From: Pseudocercospora fijiensis CIRAD86
Lineage: Eukaryota > Ascomycota > Dothideomycetes > Mycosphaerellales > Mycosphaerellaceae
NCBI RefSeq assembly: GCF_000340215.1
Contig: NW_006921533.1
Span: 8,593,282 to 8,657,281, forward strand
Direction: 5' to 3'
Length of the DNA stretch: 64,000 nt
In this document: in pieces, positions 10,658-22,949 of the stretch
Numbering within the stretch: the first letter of the stretch is position 1
Layout: each line of letters starts with the position of its first letter
Notes under the pieces: generated by a model
Database searches by the model: none
What the model saw: the letters and a program-made list of their open reading frames with translations, nothing else
What the model was told of the DNA's origin: nothing
Made by a program: the position numbers and the translations under genes

Positions 10658-12421
10658 ATGGCTTCCATACCATGGCCAGCATTACTCAAACTTGTGCTTG
10701 CTCTTTTCATTTGGACAGGCACGAGAGTGATCTATAATATCTACTTCCATCCGCTTAGGTCATTCCCCGGTCCGGTCTTAGCTCGCGCAACGCGGCTGTA
10801 CTCAGTTTACATTCGAGCTGCTGGCTTATCTGATTGGAAAGCACTCCAATGGCACAACCAATACGGCGGAATTGTGAGAGTTGCGCCAGATGAACGTTCG
10901 TTCAGCCCTTCTTCTTGCCTGAGAGCGTGTAGAATTGACCTGGAACCTTCAGTCAGCTTCAGCACAGGCTCTGCCTGGGAAGACATTTATGGCACAAAAT
11001 TGAGCAAGTCGCAGCGTCTTCAGAAAGACCCACACTTCTACATGGGCGCGACCGCGCCAAACGGAGAGAAGAATCTGGTCTGTCGTACTTTAGCCCGCAC
11101 TATCCAGCTTGCTGAACGAGTACTTCGTAGGGTGCTGCCAACGATGAGGATCACAGTCGTATCCGCAGTGTAATAGCCCATGGCTTCTCGGACAGAGCGC
11201 TTCATACCCAGGAAGGCCTGATCCGAGCTCATGTAGATCGATTGGTGCAACACCTGGGAGATCTTCACGAAAAACCAACTGACATCGTCCGTTGGATACA
11301 CCACCACGCGTACGATGTGATTGCACATTTGTGCTTCGGTCAAGACCTTGATGCCTTAAGCTCCAAAGGCTGGTTTCCACCAGCTAAAGCCGTCTTTGAA
11401 GGAATTCGCGAAGGCGTGACTCTCATTGAAGTCTTGCGATTCGTTCCCTTCAAAGCGACTGTGCTTGGGATGCTGGTCTGGGCGTTTGGCAAGGCTCGTC
11501 GTGAGAACTTCGATGCCTCAGTGTCTCGAGCCATGCTACGTCTGCGTCAGGAGGAGACAGACAATGTTGATTTCAGTGAGCCAATCCCTGACCGCCTGCA
11601 TTCGATGTAGCACTAATCAGCGATTCAGTCTCATACATATTGAGGGCCAAAGAATCTGCCAAAGAGCTAACACCGTCAGAGTTGACGGCCAATGTTGCCC
11701 TCCTGATTGATGCAGGATCCGAAACCACAGCCACTATGCTGTGCGGTTGCCTCTTCTACCTATCCATGGATCGAACGACGTTGGAGGCACTGACCAGCAC
11801 GCTGCGTAATGAATTCAAAACTTACGATGAAATCACTCTTCGAAGCTTGGCGAAGATGAAGCCTTTGACCAACGTTCTCCAAGAGAGCTTAAGAGTCTAT
11901 CCTCCATTGCCAGCATCGCTTCCTCGGATGATACCAGGAACAGGAGCCACGAGTGAGTCGTATCCATGTGTGATCGCCCTCACTAACTTTCCGCTGATAA
12001 ACCCAGTAAATGGTATTCTCGTGCCTCCGAAGACCCGGGTTGGAGTACATCAGCTTGCAGCATATCACAGTGCGAAAAACTTCGCTCAACCAGACAAGTT
12101 TCTCCCAGAGAGATGGGATGGTACTGACGAGCGATTTGCTCACGATCAGCGATACGTACTTCAGCCGTTCTCGCTGGGCTCTCGTGGCTGTTTAGGCAAG
12201 AAGTAAGTGCGCGCCGAGTGAAGTGATTCTAGCCCTTGGCAGCTACTTACAAGAAAGCCAGTCTAGCGTGGGCCGAGATGAGACTGACATTAGCATGTCT
12301 TCTGTGGAGTTTCGATCTGATCCTGGAGCCGGGTCAAGAGAAGTGGCACAAAAAGCAGCTCACTTGGTTCATCTGGGATAAAAAGCCACTTCACATGCGT
12401 TTCGTGCCAAGAAGAAAGTAG
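10658..12421 (+). CDS. Cytochrome P450 (P450-2), CYP65/isotrichodermin-hydroxylase-like
   Basis: Six exons, 10658-10895, 10953-11077, 11131-11575, 11629-11952, 12007-12202 and 12262-12421, give a 495-aa P450. It has an N-terminal membrane anchor, the proline-rich hinge in FHPLRSFPGP, the C-helix region with DHSRIRS, the I-helix motif AGSETT, ExxR within ESLR, PERW, and the haem loop FSLGSRGCLGKN with Cys439. The last acceptor (after gccag at 12261) was chosen because it gives GKNLAWAEMR, the standard reading. The start is the ATG at 10658. This microsomal family often hydroxylates terpenes and polyketides. Divergent from the terpene synthase across 1.6 kb, so co-regulation is likely. The specific position oxidised cannot be told. 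Confidence 0.94.
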
Positions 12422-12627
12422 AGAGCGAGCGCTGCAGATATAGCCCCAAGAGTCGCCGCGGATCCTGCGTCGCGTGGAGTCAGATTTCCTGGGAGAAGGT
12501 CTGAATGGAAGTGCATGGCAGCGGTTGGAAGGGATATAGATGACTTATCCCAGCCCTCACTGTCTGAAGTGACACAAAATCTATATTCAGGCCCGAAAGA
12601 ATGAAGATAGCTCAAGTATTTCTGCAG

Positions 12628-13981
12628 CTATGCCTTCTGTGCCACAGGCCTAGCTACGATAATCGAGTCATACTCGTGAGAGTAACGAACGATGTCTTTG
12701 ATCTCCCACTGTGCCCCTTCCAACAAGGCATGCCACTGCGCCAATGTTCTTTCATGAGATGCCACCTGCGCCATCATAGCCAAATCCAACATGGTGACAT
12801 GACGATGGCTGCCTTGATTCAAAAGCACTTTGTCATCGATCAACAACAGCGAGTCCTCTTCCATCGCAGGCCTCAAGCCATCCAATATCAGTCGGCAACG
12901 ATCGTCGGGGTTATCGTGGAGGATATTTCGGTAGTAGTAGAACTTGGCTCCTTTGACCTTCTGTTCCGTCAAATAATCCTGCGCAAGCAACTCCACACCT
13001 TCCAGAGCCGGTGCTACGTCGATTGTCTCCTGCAGATCCTCCAGGATGACGCGCCCCGGCAAATGTGGAAATTTTGCTTTCAATCCGCGACATTGAATAC
13101 CAAGGCTGCCGCCTACATCAACGAAGAGCACTTTGTTGGGATCGGCCCGCGAGGCAAAGTCGCCGAGATATGATTCGAGCGGGAATGCATTGAGCCAATC
13201 TTCTCGGAACTGCACATCCAGAGCGAGACGAAGATGCTCGAATATTTTAGGCTGGGTGCGGACCCAGGTAAAAAAAGGTTCCTTAGAGCCCCAGGCTTTG
13301 TTGAATGCGGTGTCAGTGGACGACGTGATGTCTTGGAACTTTCGCTCCACCAACAGATCGGGCAGAGCAGAATTAGTCCGTCGTTGACAATCGAAGCTGA
13401 ACAATGAAATGTGTGAGCTCGATGTGATTGATTCCCTACCGGGGAGAGAGACTTACGACAGTCGAATCCCCCCTTCAATGCCAGGCTGGGAAAGCGTTCG
13501 GGTGATGTGGCTGGCCATGAATGTGTCTTGATCAACTTCTTCGATCGTGTTGATCGAGGCTAGATAACGCAAGACGCGCCCTACACACATTTCAGCAAAG
13601 TCATTTGGCCATGATACATTCAAATGCATACCAAGCAACAGTTCCGAAGCTCCATTCACTTTGGCAATATCATGCAGCTTCAAGGGCTTGTCCGAGGCTG
13701 CTAAGCTGGTGAAGATCCGCATGTCGCATCCAATTCGGATCGCTACGTGTTGGAAATCCTGCCGTGGCGTTAGTCATGTCGGTCATATTTGGTTGGAAAT
13801 GTGCTACCAGATCATAGTAACGCATCAGTGTCTCCCACGGAGATTCGAGGGATTGCTGCGTCTTGATCAGGAAGTCTTGAATCTTCTGAGAGCCCTGGCT
13901 GTCAGTACGCGCCGCAAGACCGGCGATTTGAGTGGAAAGCCGCAGCAGCTCCTGATCCAGAGCTGTCTCTTGAGACGCCAT
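12628..13981 (-). CDS. SAM-dependent O-methyltransferase
   Basis: Three exons, 13981-13808, 13758-13457 and 13396-12628, give 414 aa, normal for fungal plant-type (COMT-like) O-methyltransferases. An N-terminal dimerisation/winged-helix domain (DFQHVAIRIG.., then KLHDIAKVNGAS) precedes the SAM-binding domain with VDVGGSLG (residues 251-258) and a catalytic-base region NILHDNPDD (H319, D320). Two motif changes are visible: Ser replaces the usual third Gly of GGG, and Asn stands where many relatives have Trp in HDWPDD. The start at 13981 was preferred over an in-frame ATG at 14098 because the extra residues are hydrophobic and not family-like. The gene probably methylates a hydroxyl made by the P450s, as in the brassicicene pathway. 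It converges with P450-2, leaving only about 206 bp. Confidence 0.92.
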
Positions 13982-14715
13982 TGGATTCGGTCCCTCTTGA
14001 GTGGCTGGCAGCGCGCTGAATAACGACAAGAGGAGCAGTAATGTCGAGATGGTAGCTGAAAGGGCTGCGAAGTGTTGAGAGTGATGTGAAATGTTCACAG
14101 CAGACAGAAAGTGACTTTATCTCTGCAGTCAGCCTTGCAGTCAGCCTTGCAGTCAGCACGCTTTGAGACCCTATGCCGGCAGTCTGAGCTCTCAGATGCT
14201 GCTCACGACGCTCAGCTGGGGAAACCTTCGAGTCCGGAACACCAACACGTGCAATCGAGGTCTCATGATTCCAGCTTCTCATCATCCAACAAACAAACTG
14301 CCCTAGATGGTGCCACGAGGACGTTGTCGTTAGTACCACTAATGCATAGTGCAATTCAAGTATCTTGGCCGTAAGAGTTAATACAAGGTTCGGGACGGCC
14401 GGGCCGGCGATCTGGCGTAATAGCTCCGTACAAAGAAGGACCAGGTGCCTTGTGCTCCGCTGGCGCCGGGATGACATACGCAGAATGTAGCGGCTTGGCA
14501 GATATCAGCTGATTGAATTGCAACCGCAGGTCATCATGCATGCAATCATCTTCGATGCACGCGAGCAGTCTAGCAGGCGATTTTGCGATGCCCGCCTCAG
14601 TCCTCGAGAGATGCTGTTGTTTCACTCCCTCACACTTCGCCGGTCCCCTTCGCTGCGGAGCTATACTTAAGATATCCGCGAAACACCTTCTTTGGAACTC
14701 GAACGAAGCGCCGCA
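13982..14715. promoter_or_regulatory. Divergent promoter region between O-methyltransferase and P450-3
   Basis: About 730 bp separate two divergent starts. A 12-bp word (cttgcagtcagc) is repeated about three times at 14124-14158. Otherwise the composition is ordinary and no gene is evident. Confidence 0.5.
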
Positions 14716-16471
14716 ATGCTTGGAGGAGGATTCCACAGCTACTGGCCGTCGATGGCAACGACGCAACTGCAATGGACTGTACTACCACTACTGCTCCTCT
14801 TGCCCATGGCCTTCTTGTGGCCCTGGATACGACAGGTCTGGAACAGGTATCTCCATCTTCGAATGATCCCTTCGCCACACGAAAAGGACTACTTCTGGTT
14901 CGTCACAAAATCTACAAGGGCCGAATTCCTTTCCGAGGCTGCTCGATTATTACGCAAAGGATTTGCCAGCGCCGACGTGATCCGACTCCACGCGGGTTGG
15001 GATCACATAGTGGTACTGTCTCCGTTCTATGCGGAGCGTGTTCGTGCAGACGACAAGTTATCGCCGGATACATTCTCTGATAAGGAAATGTTTGGCGAAG
15101 TTCCGGGATTCGAGCCATATAGGTTCCTCTGCACACACCGTGACCTGATTCGTAACGTGATCAGTATGCGCCTCAACCGATGTTTCGGTGCGTACCCGTT
15201 GATTCTCTCTCTCTCATTGACAGCGCCACTAATCACTTCTGGAGGCCCTGGTACGATCTATCTCTCCGAGGCCATCGAAGATGCTTTGAGGAAGAACATA
15301 GGCAATGATACCGGTCTGTGACCCCTTTCTTTCTCTTTGGCCAAACCTGCCCCTTGATGTTGTCAATATACTAATAAGATGTTCATTAGAGTGGCGCCGA
15401 GTTCCCCTTGGTACAGCTGTTCTCAGAGTTCTGACTCAGTCAACATCTCGTGCGCTCCAGGGACCAGAGCTTTCCTACGACGAAGAATGGCTTGAAATCG
15501 CAACACAGTACACTCTGACTAGTATCACAGGGGTCACAACGCTCCGCAGGCTTCCTCGGTTTCTGGTTCCTGTGCTCCACTGGTACGTTCCAGACGCCAT
15601 CAAGTCGCGGCAGCTGTTGAGCCGTGCTAGAGCGAAACTCTTGCCCATCTATGAGAAACGCAAGCATGAGCTCTGTCAAGCCATCAACAGTGGCACTTAT
15701 CGACCGGAAGACGCCGATGCCCTTGGATGGTACGAAGAGCTGGCAAACGGCCGAGACTATGATCCCGTTGTCGCCCAACTTACAGTGGCCGTCGCTGCAA
15801 TTCACACCACAACCGACTTCATGTGTCAGTTTTTATCTGATCTGGTCAGATATCCTGAGTACATTCAGCCCCTCCGAGAGGAGCTCATACTTGCCCTTCA
15901 AGATAAGGGCTGGAAAGCATCCACGATCTTGCAACTGCCCCTTCTTGACAGCATCATGAAGGAGTCTCAGCGGCTGAAGCCCATTTCGATAGGTTAGTCC
16001 AACTGCCAATCTGAGCTTAAGGAAGACTTTCTCACAGTTACAGCTTTCATGAGAAGTATTGCCCAGCATGATATTGCGCTGGAAGATGATGTGACGATTC
16101 CCCAGGATACTTCAGTCATCGTTTCTGCGCATGCAATGCGGGATTCCACCTTGTATGAGAATCCCGACGACTTTGACGGCTATCGCTTCGTGAACCCAGC
16201 CAAAAATCACGAGTCTCGACATTTTACCTCTGTCAGCGTCGGGCACATGGGGTTTGGATTCGGCAAGCACGCCTGTCCGGGCCGGTTCTTCGTGAATCTC
16301 CAAACCAAGATCTTCATTGCTCACATGTTGCTCAAGTACGATTGGAAGTTTGCCACGGAAGGGGGCCCTGCAATTCGAACTAGTGGTTTTGACCAGGTCA
16401 TTGATCCTTCAGCCGAAATGCTGATACGAAGACGTCGAGAGGAAATCCAGATCGAGGCACTATACGGTTGA
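14716..16471 (+). CDS. Cytochrome P450 (P450-3), paralogous to P450-1
   Basis: Four exons, 14716-15187, 15245-15313, 15390-15992 and 16038-16471, give 525 aa. An N-terminal membrane segment (VLPLLLLLPMAFLW) anchors the enzyme in the ER. The I-helix reads AIHTTT, ExxR is in KESQR, and the haem loop is [13 protein letters not shown] with Cys461. This haem motif and the general layout match P450-1 at the left edge, and both resemble fungal P450s of gibberellin, indole-diterpene and similar terpenoid pathways. The ATG at 14716 was chosen for its better context (purine at -3) over the one at 14752. It is divergent from the methyltransferase and lies head-to-tail with P450-4. It is a likely terpene-skeleton oxidase; the reaction is not determined by sequence. 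Confidence 0.94.
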
Positions 16472-16960
16472 ATGCTAGTTGAGCCGAACTCAAACCACAC
16501 TTCAAGCGCGATGCCGCTAGAACTGAGGAGAATCACCGGACCGCAAGTGAGCAGCAAGTGGGGCAATGTAGAAGGATACAGAATGAAATCTAGCTGCTAG
16601 CCGTATCACTGCCGCTATTGACTTCAATCCCTGAGACGTTACGCAAGCAGCTTATCCCTACGGGCATGGCATTCGCGGCAACGGCTCATATAGAACTGGC
16701 TTATTAGCGCATTCGTATCTGATCCGTCGCTACTAATCAGTAAGCCATTCCAACCCATATTCGATCTCAAGGCCTTAGGGGATGATCGGGTACGAAGATG
16801 GCCCATTTAGCTACATGACGTACTCCTAAGATTAGAAACTTCTCTATCGACCGAGATCCGAGCGAAGTTCTCTTCGCTGGTAGCCAAATGAGGGTTTGTA
16901 AAGATGTAGTACAAGAAAAGCTACTCGCCCCGTGCTGGATAGTAATAGACTTTACGCAAC
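16472..16960. promoter_or_regulatory. Intergenic region upstream of P450-4
   Basis: About 490 bp between two genes on the plus strand, presumably the P450-4 promoter. Nothing distinctive was found. Confidence 0.45.
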
Positions 16961-18920
16961 ATGCAGCAGCACATAGCGAGCTCCTCTTTGCTCCTCGTTG
17001 TATTAGCAATCACTTTGATATATGCTCTTGGTGTTGTGTTCTACCGGCTCTTCTACCACCCTCTAGCCAAATTTCCTGGGCCGAGAATCGCTGCTGCTAC
17101 CTATCTGTACGAAATCGCTTTTGATTATTTCGGTCATGGAGCGTACTTGTTTGAGATCGAACGCATGCATGAGAAATATGGTGCGTCGAATCGAAATTCG
17201 GGCTTTCTTTCTGTGCAAGATCACTTTCTGACCTCGACTTCTTCTGAAGGACCTGTTGTGCGTGTGAACCCAAAAGAGCTCTCGATTAAGGATGGAGAGT
17301 TCTACGACAAGGTCTACGTCAATGGAAACGTCCGACGCACAGAGGCATTGCCCAGCTTCGGCGATGGAATGGATTTCAACCGTGAATATGACCGGCGCCC
17401 CGAGCAGAAGCGTATGTATAAACTGACTTACCGCCATGCAGATAGCCATGGAATGACGGTAGACCACCATCACCACAGGATGCGACGCAAGCCTCTCGAA
17501 CCCTTTTTCTCTAGAGCCGGAGTCGCACGATTCGAGCCGAACCTTGCGTCTGTTGTAATGACGTTGGTGCATCGACTTCGTGGCTGGGAGGGTACAGGTA
17601 CCGTGCTGCGGCTTGACCATGCTTTTGCTGCTCTTGCTGGAGACATCATCAGCACGATGTGCATCGAAAGTCCGAGCATGTCCTTTCTGGAGGATAGAGA
17701 TTTTGCCCCGGATTGGTACAATCTCTTCCATACGCTTATCACGTCCATGCCGATTTTCATGAACTTTCCGTGGATCATCAAGTCAGTCATTGCTACAGGT
17801 CCGGAAGGCTGGATTGCACTAATCTCTGCTAGGGCCGTTCGACTTATCCCAACCTCCATTCTGAAGCGCGTTGACCCGCGTAGCCAGATGTTCCGCGACT
17901 GGCGTGATGTGAGTTCGTGGTGACAATCAAGGACTCTTATGCTTGACACTGACCTTCCAGATGTCAGTAGCTGAGATCGAGAAGTCGCTTCGTCGGAAAG
18001 CTAATAAGGAGGTCTCAACGTACCAGCGGGGAACACTCAAGGCGCCAACGTTATTTGATCATCTCGTAAATAGTGATCTGCCGAGTAGCGAGATGTCGGT
18101 GGAGCGTCTTGCCTCGGAAGCTCAAGTTATCTTGGGTGCGGGAACAGTCACGACAGCTCAGAGCATGAGTCACCTAGTTGTCAATATCCTTCTCCGGCCA
18201 GAGGTAGAGAACCGACTGCGTGAAGAGCTTGCTACTCTGATGAAGCATTTGGGCGAGGCTCGCCTCCCTGAGGCCCGAGAACTGGAAAAACTGCCATATC
18301 TGCAGGCTTGCATCAAAGAGGGACTGCGGTATGCTCCATACGCACTCTTCAAACGATCACACGCTTACCAAGATCCAGTCTCAGCCATGGCTTGATGCAT
18401 CGACTGCCACGGATTGCGCCAGATGTGGCATTGGATTGCAATGGCTGGATAATTCCACCTGGAGTATGCTTTCAGCCTGAGCCGTACGCACGTAGCGTGC
18501 ATCGTACTGATGAAATTCGCAGACACCAGTGGGAATGTCCGCTTATCTCATGCATATGGACGATTCCGTGTATTCGAACCCCAAGGAGTTCGTGCCAGAG
18601 CGTTGGCTGGGAGAACCTGACCCAAAAATGGAGAGAAATTACGTGCCTTTCTCGAGGGGATCTCGTAGATGTCTCGCTCCCAAGTGCGTTCATGGCTACT
18701 TTTGCCTTCTGTTACGATGCTGATCCTTCGCAGTCTGGCGTACGCCGAGATTTCAATGGTGATGGCTGCGCTGTTCAGTCCATGGAGTCCGAAGATCAGG
18801 CTCTACGAGACAAATGCTTCAGACGTTGACCCGGTTTGCGCGTTTCTGTTGCCTCTGCCCCGTTTGGACAGTAAAGGTGTACGAGTAATCGTCGAAGAGA
18901 GCAAGGACAATTCAAAATAG
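16961..18920 (+). CDS. Cytochrome P450 (P450-4), trichodiene-oxygenase/TRI4-like
   Basis: Seven exons, 16961-17180, 17250-17381, 17442-17908, 17961-18328, 18385-18463, 18523-18683 and 18734-18920, give 537 aa. An N-terminal anchor is followed by FYHPLAKFPGP, a C-helix histidine-rich segment DHHHHRMRRKPL typical of trichodiene-oxygenase-like P450s, an I-helix AGTVTT, ExxR in KEGLR, PERW, and the haem loop FSRGSRRCLAPN with Cys472. Ala replaces the usual Gly two residues after the cysteine. Relatives hydroxylate terpenes at several positions, which suits the cluster. All six introns have GT..AG ends. This is the last intact gene; decayed repeats begin within a few dozen bases of its stop, yet the coding sequence shows no RIP-type damage. 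Confidence 0.94.
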
Positions 18921-19268
18921 CTTGTTTGTCGTCCGTTTTAGACCCCGTAGTAGTTCGGTTTGCGAACTGCTAAACGTGTACAGTTTGGTTTCTTAGCGGC
19001 GAACTAGCTACCTAGTTCCGGATTAGTTTTTTTAAACTATATAGATTCCTAGTTTAAACTAGAGACTATATTAGTTTTACTATAAGGATACTCTTATTCG
19101 ACTACCGGCTACGATTACCGGCTATAATAGTAACTAGGTTATATTTACTGCGCTCGCGGTTGCCTTAATAATAGCTATTACCGTTGCTAGGGTATATTTA
19201 CTATTACTAGAGCGTAGTTACCGTTACTAGGATATAGTTACCGTAGTTATAAAAGCTTACCTATATAA
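18921..19268. other. Boundary between gene cluster and repeat block
   Basis: Composition shifts from ordinary to TpA-rich between about 18930 and 19030. Short inverted words occur (tagtttaaactag around 19051). No gene is visible. Confidence 0.6.
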
Positions 19269-19398
19269 TAGTTAGCGGGTTATAGCCTAAGGTACGAACA
19301 AGCAGGCTTAGTATTAGTAAAGCGGACTTCTAACTCGATAGATCTTCTTCCTTCCTAGATAGCGATATTCGAATATAAGGCCTACGATACGTCTTCTA
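19269..19398 (+). repeat. Left LTR of Gypsy element
   Basis: 130 bp, from tagttagcgggtta to gatacgtcttcta, repeated at 28804-28933. The two differ at four positions by eye; two of these are C/T in CpA context. Confidence 0.88.
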
Positions 19399-20739
19399 GC
19401 TCCCCTAGATAGGCTCTTATTATCGTGAGTTATAGTATAGTATAGGCGTTTAATCGGCAGCAGCGAGAGCGTAGTTTTAAGGGTATAGCGATAGGCGTTT
19501 AGCATTTGATTTTTAGCGCAGAAGACTAGACAATATAGTAGTAGAATATAGTATTTAATATAGCACTTATATATTAGTTTAGATACCCGAATAGTAGAGA
19601 CATTAGCAAGTAGCATTAACACTAATAGAATAGTAGTAATAGAAGCAGACGATATAGTACCCGATCGGAAGACTATATATATAGAGCCCTTACGATCTAA
19701 GCGGAAACCCGTATTCGAGTGCCTAACTAGTATTACTAAAAGCAAGCGACATACGAGAAGCAGTATACTAGCGGAAATAGCGACTATAAAAGCGTATATA
19801 ACGTAATAATCTACTACTAGCTTTAAGCCCTTAAATTCCGACTCCCTAAGTACCGCGGTAATCTATCGTACTACCTACTACTCCTAAAGAAGGTCGTATG
19901 TTAAGAGAGGGCAATAGTAAGTAGAATAGCGTAAAGGGCACTTAGAAGGTCGTACGGAAGAAGCGGGCAAGTTAGGATCTTAAGAGCCCGGAATTAGTAG
20001 AGAAAGTTACTAACTTTAAAGGGTTCTACGGATAGGGCAATCCTACTAAGATACTATATCGAACGAGTAGTAAAAGGGATTAGGACGAAGAGAATATTAA
20101 GAGGACAATCTATCGTTAGAGCCTAGTCTTAAAGGCATCCTTAGGTAGTACCTTAATAAGCGTATTATCGCTATAGAGATAGGCAGGTAGAAAGGAGTAG
20201 ATTTATAGTAAGAAAGAGGTTAAAGGGATCCTTATAGGACTTAACCTATATCGCTAGTATCGTAGAGTAGGGTATATTAAGTTCCGAACGGTCTATAGAT
20301 CCTACCGAAATTAGAATAAGATCCTACGGAGCGGAGATAAGAAGAAGTAGGAGTAGAGTTTCTAAAGACGGTAGAGGTTAGTACGGTAGAGGTTACTCTC
20401 GGAGAGCTATATAGGACAACTATAGGAGGCATTCGGGGAGTACGTAGGTACTAGAAAGTTCCCCTATCACTAGTTTAATATACCGTAGGACGAACGTAGC
20501 CGATCTCTAATACTAAGGTCTTATCCCTCTTCTAGAGATAGCTTACGAACGGCGCTAAGGTTAGATAGTAAGATATATACACCTCCCTATTCGCTACTAT
20601 TATCTCCGTAGAAGCAATAGGGAGCGGGCAGTCCTCCCTCTTCAGATTCTTTAAATACTTCGATAATTAGATTAGGTAGTAGAAGTCTAATACTACTACT
20701 ACGGAGCCTACTACCTCTACTACCGCCTAGGATAGCGGT

Positions 20740-21590
20740 ACTAGCAGATATATTACATATTAGCAAGTTCTCCGGAGAGAAGGTAGTAGGTAACTTAGAG
20801 CGATAGTTTAATATATTCGAGCGCTTCTAAGGCAATACGAGGGTAGACGATCTAGTACGCTAGTATAAGGATTTTAATATACTTATAGAAGGACCGGTAG
20901 CTAAATAGGTTAATAATAAGTGCAAGGATTTAGTTAAGAGGCTAGCAGTTAATAATACGACCGAGGAAACTACTAACGAGGTTAAGAAGCGCTTCTTCGC
21001 AAAGTAGCTTATAATATCTTTATTAACTACGGACGTAGAGGAAGCGATAGTAGGACTTACTAAGCTCTATTAAGGTAAAGACGAGACGATTAAAGAATAC
21101 TATTACAGAGCTACTATATTGTTACGTAAAGCAAACTGCCGAGACTAGGAGATAGTTACCGGACTAGAGAAATCACTCCTCGTTATATATATTAAGAACT
21201 TTATTAAAGGCATCTTCGATAGCTATTATAAGCTTAGGGCGCATATACTAAAGGATATAGAACAACTAAAGACCTTGTCGGCGGCGTAGATACGTATTAA
21301 GAACTGCTAACGAGCTATCGAAGATAAGGAACGAGTTAAGAAGGAATAGCGTAAGCGTAAACGTATTAATACCCTCGAAGAGGTAGCTATCTATATTACT
21401 ATAGGTAGGCAACTTCCTTATAACTTAGCAGTAAGGGTCCGTAAATACTAACCTAGCTTAGCGGGCAATAATAATAACAATAACGCTACTAACTTAGGTA
21501 GGAATAATATTAATAATGTTAACGCGAAGGCAGAGATATATTAACTAGTACTATAGTATCCTTAGTAATAGTACTAACTACCGTAGGGGT
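20740..21590 (+). pseudogene. gag-like region of Gypsy element
   Basis: If TAG/TAA are read as mutated Gln codons, a continuous frame covers a capsid-like domain (EGPVAKQVNNKCKDLVKRLA near 20890; YYYRATILLRKAN near 21100), a Lys/Arg-rich stretch and an Asn-rich tail. This is typical of retrotransposon gag. No zinc knuckle was seen. Non-functional. Confidence 0.6.
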
Positions 21591-22949
21591 TTAATTAAGG
21601 GCCTCTATAGTAGCGTTATACTTTACCGACGTATCCGTAGAATTAATAGAACCTACCTTAGCGTCCTCGTACGCTACTAGTATAGACGGGCTAGTAGGGA
21701 TAATGTAATATTCGGAGCTCCGAGCAATATTAGGGCTAGAGGTAGATATAGTAGACAAGGACGTAGAGGCTTCGGTAGAGGCGGACAATTTAGTTAAACC
21801 GAACCTATACTATAGTACTACTTTACCGCCGAGTAATAACTAAGATTAGAATATCTAGGAATTAACATTACGGCCTTAGCTAATCCCTACGTTAATAGAT
21901 CTAGGATCTATTAATACTTACGAAGATATCCGCTCTATATTAACTACGGAGAGCGATACGATAAAGGCTAACCGAGTTGCGGAGATAATCCTGCCCTAGA
22001 GGTATAGGAGTTACGCTTCCTATAGATTCTTTAACGAGAACAGCGTAATAAGTTTACTACTAACAATAGCGGACCTTAGGGCTAGCGGAGACTACTATAC
22101 AATCCTCGTATACCCCCGCCGCTACTAGGAAACCTACTACCTCCGAATAATTAAGGTTAGTAACTAGGTCTATAATAGTAATAGTAGTAACAGCTACCGC
22201 CTAGCAATTAGCAGTACGGCCTATAAGATATACGAGGCTCTAACGTCTATAGTACTAGCATTATTATAGAAGCGTAACCTAATACTATAACCGCAGCAGA
22301 GATAATTAATTAGTTAAGGATTAGTTACGCTAAATAGGACACTATAGCAATTAGGAAGGTTACTAAATTAGTCTAAGTTAACGCTACTAGTAGCGAAGGT
22401 AAACTAAGTAAGAAGCGCGCTTATTTCGAAGATAGTCCGGCGAGGGGTAATAATAGGATAGATAATAAGAGGGTAAGAATAATTAAGCTATTAAAGGAAC
22501 GTATATCTAAAGCAGATAAGACGAAGCTAATAAAGCCTATTAATAGCATGTTTAGAGAGCCTTTACTAAGCGTTAAGGAGGCAATTAAGGGCATAGAAAT
22601 ACGACTGCCTATTCTGTAGTTAGTCTAATAGTTACCGTTTTTCCGCAATAAGCTAAAACACTTATTCTCGTAGCTACGCTTCCGTAAGCTATCTAGGAAG
22701 AGTAAGAAGCGTACGGAGTAGGATAAAGACGACGACGATAACCGGACGGCGCCGAAGACCGTAGCACTATCGAAGAAGAAGGACTTCAACTTTAAATTTA
22801 GCCTATTCGGTAATTAAACATTTAATCCTACCGGATTATAGTAGTAGCTAGAAGATTAGCTAGACGAAGAACTATATATTATAGTCTCTTAGTTATATAA
22901 AGTTATTAAGGACACTAACAAGGTATAATAAGAAGTCTAGGAGGTAGCT

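Noticed and set aside
13982..14098. Upstream in-frame ATG extending the methyltransferase by 39 residues
   Set aside because: The extension is hydrophobic and unlike the family; the ATG at 13981 gives the normal N-terminus.
14111..14374. 87-codon plus-strand frame between methyltransferase and P450-3
   Set aside because: It begins in a 12-bp tandem repeat, has no recognisable domain and overlaps a divergent promoter.
19314..19745. 143-codon minus-strand frame overlapping the left Gypsy LTR
   Set aside because: It overlaps LTR and leader sequence, is low-complexity, and is open because RIP depletes stop-forming contexts unevenly; no domain seen.
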